Origin: Collimonas arenae | GTDB lineage: Bacteria > Pseudomonadota > Gammaproteobacteria > Burkholderiales > Burkholderiaceae_D | Reading direction: 5' to 3' | Assembly (NCBI RefSeq): GCF_000786695.1 | Contig: NZ_CP009962.1 | Coordinates: forward strand, 2,542,001-2,606,000 | Length of the DNA stretch: 64,000 nucleotides | Shown: positions 61,776 to 64,000 of the stretch, in pieces | How the letters are laid out: the number at the start of each line of letters is the position of its first letter | Numbering within the stretch: position 1 is the first letter of the stretch | Translations under genes and position numbers: made by a program | Notes under the pieces: generated by a model | What the model saw: the letters and a program-made list of their open reading frames with translations, nothing else | What the model was told of the DNA's origin: nothing | Database searches by the model: none

Positions 61776-63011
61776 ATGCCGGTAAAGCTCCCCATTGCCG
61801 ATAACGCTGTTGAACGCCCGTCGCCACCCGACGGCGTCGTCTGGCTGCTTTTGTTCGTGCTGTTCATGTTGGGCGGCGGTGCCATCACTTTGTTGACCTG
61901 GCCAACCGGAGAGAGTACTGCTGTGCCTTTGTTTTGGCTGCGTCTGCTGGTTTTTCCGGCGATCGCCTGGTGCATTGCGTTGGGCGTACGCAAGACCGTC
62001 TACGACCGTATTGTGATGCGGCTGGACGCTGACGAAAAAGTGGCGCAAGACGTGCGTGCCGAGGCGATTGAATTTGGCAGTGAACCGCTGGCGGTGATTG
62101 GCGTGGCCTATCAGTGCGCTGCGGGCAGCGATAAAGGCGTGAGTGCTTCTGTCGCGCAAGGTGTGATAACGCTAAAGTCGCAAAAACCTTGGCTGCGTAA
62201 GGAAACGGTGCTGCATACCGCATTGGGTTTACGGGGAGACGAACTTGGCCGCAGCCGCTACCAGGTTTTGTTCGCCGACTTGCTGAAGTCATTACAGGCT
62301 GTCTTGCAGCAATTGCCGAACGGGATCCCGTTTGAGGTACAGCTGCTATTGCCCCAGGAAAGCTCTCATGAAGACTTGAAAGCCCTGTGGGACACGTCGT
62401 GGAAAGAGCTTGGTTTGCGTTCTGTACCGGTCAGCCTTCTTGCTGCCGACCAAAGCATGGCTGCGCTGGATGAATGGTTGGATGTCTATGGTGGTCAGAC
62501 ATTGCAGAAACTGGTGTTATTTGTTGCGGTACAACTGCACGAGGATCCACCGGCGCGCAGCGCAGAAGCAGGCGTCGCTTTGTTGCTGGGCTGGCCTTTG
62601 GTCGCCGCACGCAAGAAATTGCCGACACTGGCAATGCTGCACCGTCCCCTGGCAACCAGTCAGGCCGATCTGAAAGAGGATATTCCCGTCGCGCTGCTGT
62701 GGGGAAAAGCGGAGCTGGACGATATCAACGATATCTGGCAGACAGGTATGGGCAAGGAAGATAAGGCGGCGTTTGGCGAGGCGGCGTTCGGCATCAAGCT
62801 GGGAGTCGCCCGTAGCGAGGATTTCTCGGGTGTTCACGATGTCGACCGTGCTTTGGGCAATGCCGGTGCGGCGGCCGGCTGGCTGACTGTAGCACTGGCC
62901 ATAGAACATGCCCAGCAAAGCAAACATCCGCAGATGATTATCTGCCGCCATGACAGTTTGGACCTGGCAGTAGTACAACCGATTGGCGAACAAGCGAAGA
63001 AGAGTGCATGA
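61776..63011 (+). CDS. T6SS-associated two-helix membrane protein of unknown function
   Basis: A 411-residue protein with two N-terminal membrane helices (about 21-43 and 50-70) and a large soluble domain (about 90-400). I do not recognise a named family. It lies between PAAR and tssM and overlaps tssM by 4 bases, so it belongs to the operon and may join the membrane complex or cargo handling. Similar genes precede tssM in Burkholderiales T6SS loci (recollection). Confidence 0.6.
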   Translation: MPVKLPIADNAVERPSPPDGVVWLLLFVLFMLGGGAITLLTWPTGESTAVPLFWLRLLVFPAIAWCIALGVRKTVYDRIVMRLDADEKVAQDVRAEAIEFGSEPLAVIGVAYQCAAGSDKGVSASVAQGVITLKSQKPWLRKETVLHTALGLRGDELGRSRYQVLFADLLKSLQAVLQQLPNGIPFEVQLLLPQESSHEDLKALWDTSWKELGLRSVPVSLLAADQSMAALDEWLDVYGGQTLQKLVLFVAVQLHEDPPARSAEAGVALLLGWPLVAARKKLPTLAMLHRPLATSQADLKEDIPVALLWGKAELDDINDIWQTGMGKEDKAAFGEAAFGIKLGVARSEDFSGVHDVDRALGNAGAAAGWLTVALAIEHAQQSKHPQMIICRHDSLDLAVVQPIGEQAKKSA

Positions 63012-64000
63012 AGAATTTATTTGCAAAAATATCCGGCCATATGTTGTTAGTCGCAACACTGACGATAATCGGTCTGATCGCGGCGTATTACTGGGGTGCA
63101 AAATACGATCCAGTGACCTGGCATCGCATGACGCTGGTGTTGTTAATCTGCTCGGTGCTCACATGGTTCGGGCCATTAACCAGAGCTGCCATTGGCTGGC
63201 TCTCCAGCCATGCTCCCGGTCGCCAGCAATTCAAACGCGACCCGGCTGCTCGTGCCAGCACCGACAAAGTCGAGCTCACCGACCCGTTGTCGCAACGTAT
63301 CCAGGACCTCAAGGACTATCTGAAGGAACAGCACGGCTGGCGTTGGCGTTATTGCGATCGCTGGTTGCTGCTGTGTGGCGACAACAGCGCCATTGACCTG
63401 TTGGCGCCGACGTTGCGCCATACTGGCTGGGCGATCACGCCCGATGCCGTGCTGCTCTATAGCGGTAAGGCCGCCGATGAAGACGACAAAGGCGCCGTGC
63501 CCGATGTTGCATGGCTCAAGCAAATTGCCCGTCTACGTCCGCGGCGGCCGGTGGATGCCATGGTGGTAGTAATAAGCAGTGGTAAAGGTGCATTGACGGC
63601 CGATAAAGATATGCTCGCTCGCAAGCTATACATTCAAAGCAGTGCGCTCGGCTGGGCTGCGCCCACCTATTTGCTGAATGCGACCGAGCTGGAACATGCG
63701 CAACCGCATGCACTGGAGGAGATCGGCTGCACCTGGTCGGTCCGTGGCGGCGATTTGCGGCCGCTGGACAACGGCCTGGGTATCTTGAGCAATCGCCTGG
63801 CCGAACGTGGCGTTGACCGTCTGGCGCAACAGCTGTCGCAGCCGGGCCTTGCGCAGCTGTCGCGACGGATTGCAGCACAGCGTACGGCGCTGCTGGACCT
63901 TGTCGCCTACATCAGTAACTCGCGCAAACGCAAGAACGCAGTGCATGGTTTGTTGTTTGCCCCCTTGTTCGACGCGCAGCAGACAGTCGCTGCCTCCGAA
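63008..64000 (+). CDS. tssM: T6SS membrane complex protein TssM (IcmF family), N-terminal part
   Basis: The first 331 codons of a long gene cut by the window edge; the frame is open to base 64000. Two N-terminal membrane helices (about 10-28 and 40-60) are followed by the cytoplasmic domain. Where many IcmF proteins have a GPPGSGKT-type Walker A, this one has WLLLCGDNSAIDLLAP, so no nucleotide-binding loop is visible. It overlaps the upstream gene by 4 bases. Call by topology, position and similarity of this segment to other TssM N-termini; periplasmic part not seen. Confidence 0.75.
   Translation, partial: MKNLFAKISGHMLLVATLTIIGLIAAYYWGAKYDPVTWHRMTLVLLICSVLTWFGPLTRAAIGWLSSHAPGRQQFKRDPAARASTDKVELTDPLSQRIQDLKDYLKEQHGWRWRYCDRWLLLCGDNSAIDLLAPTLRHTGWAITPDAVLLYSGKAADEDDKGAVPDVAWLKQIARLRPRRPVDAMVVVISSGKGALTADKDMLARKLYIQSSALGWAAPTYLLNATELEHAQPHALEEIGCTWSVRGGDLRPLDNGLGILSNRLAERGVDRLAQQLSQPGLAQLSRRIAAQRTALLDLVAYISNSRKRKNAVHGLLFAPLFDAQQTVAASE

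Noticed and set aside
1..64000. CRISPR array, prophage, rRNA operon or complete insertion sequence
   Set aside because: No regularly spaced direct repeats, phage structural genes outside the T6SS, rRNA or transposase genes were seen; phage-like similarities are the T6SS parts.

Overview
The window looks like a chromosomal segment of a betaproteobacterium of the Oxalobacteraceae/Burkholderiales type, most like Collimonas (inference). The basis is the housekeeping gene set and order (rnr-rlmB-cysE, lpxH-ppiB-ppiA-cysS-accA-tilS-lysC), the methyl-accepting chemotaxis proteins, a secreted chitin/cellulose-type AA10 oxidase and a Burkholderia-like type VI secretion system (T6SS). No 16S gene is present, so the genus is not proven.

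Layout. 1-2377: the end of one chemoreceptor and a complete second one. 2378-16842: mixed metabolic, stress and envelope genes: methyltransferase, Hpt phosphotransfer protein, OsmC, FMN reductase, CbpA/CbpM, a GntR-type regulator with two winged helices, YceI, GST, ArfB, metallophosphoesterase, patatin-type Vd autotransporter, an alpha/beta hydrolase coupled to a MASE1-PAS membrane protein, and the AA10 oxidase. 17117-30987: core genes between tRNA-Leu(CAG) and tRNA-Ser(GCT). 31313-64000 (continuing past the edge): a T6SS locus in two divergent blocks. The minus block reads tssK-tssL-OmpA protein-hcp-vgrG-peptidoglycan effector-immunity array-tssH-tssE. The plus block reads tssB-tssC-vgrG-DUF4123 adaptor-VasX-like effector-immunity array-PAAR-membrane protein-tssM. 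tssA, tssF, tssG and tssJ are not in the window.

The most notable biology is that each vgrG is followed by one toxin and then by an expanded array of immunity-like genes with pieces of toxin gene between them. On the minus strand, six small exported proteins lie in an AT-rich tract, and a roughly 300-bp fragment of the effector gene sits between the first and second. On the plus strand, four paralogous two-helix membrane proteins are stacked in tandem. Each of copies 2-4 is preceded by a remnant of the toxin's extreme C-terminus, and each copy is followed by an overlapping short ORF with a related start. This is the footprint expected if whole effector-tip/immunity modules were repeatedly duplicated or captured and the old toxins then lost, leaving stockpiled immunity. 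The plus-strand copies are mosaics of each other, which points to gene conversion.

How the genes work together: TssB/TssC form the sheath, Hcp the tube, VgrG/PAAR the tip, TssK/E baseplate parts, TssL/M and the OmpA protein the membrane anchor, and ClpV (TssH) recycles the sheath. The two effectors would attack peptidoglycan and, probably, the inner membrane of rivals. The immunity proteins match those compartments: exported proteins for the first, membrane proteins for the second. The AA10 oxidase and the T6SS together suit a soil bacterium that competes with, and perhaps feeds on, fungi and other bacteria (inference).
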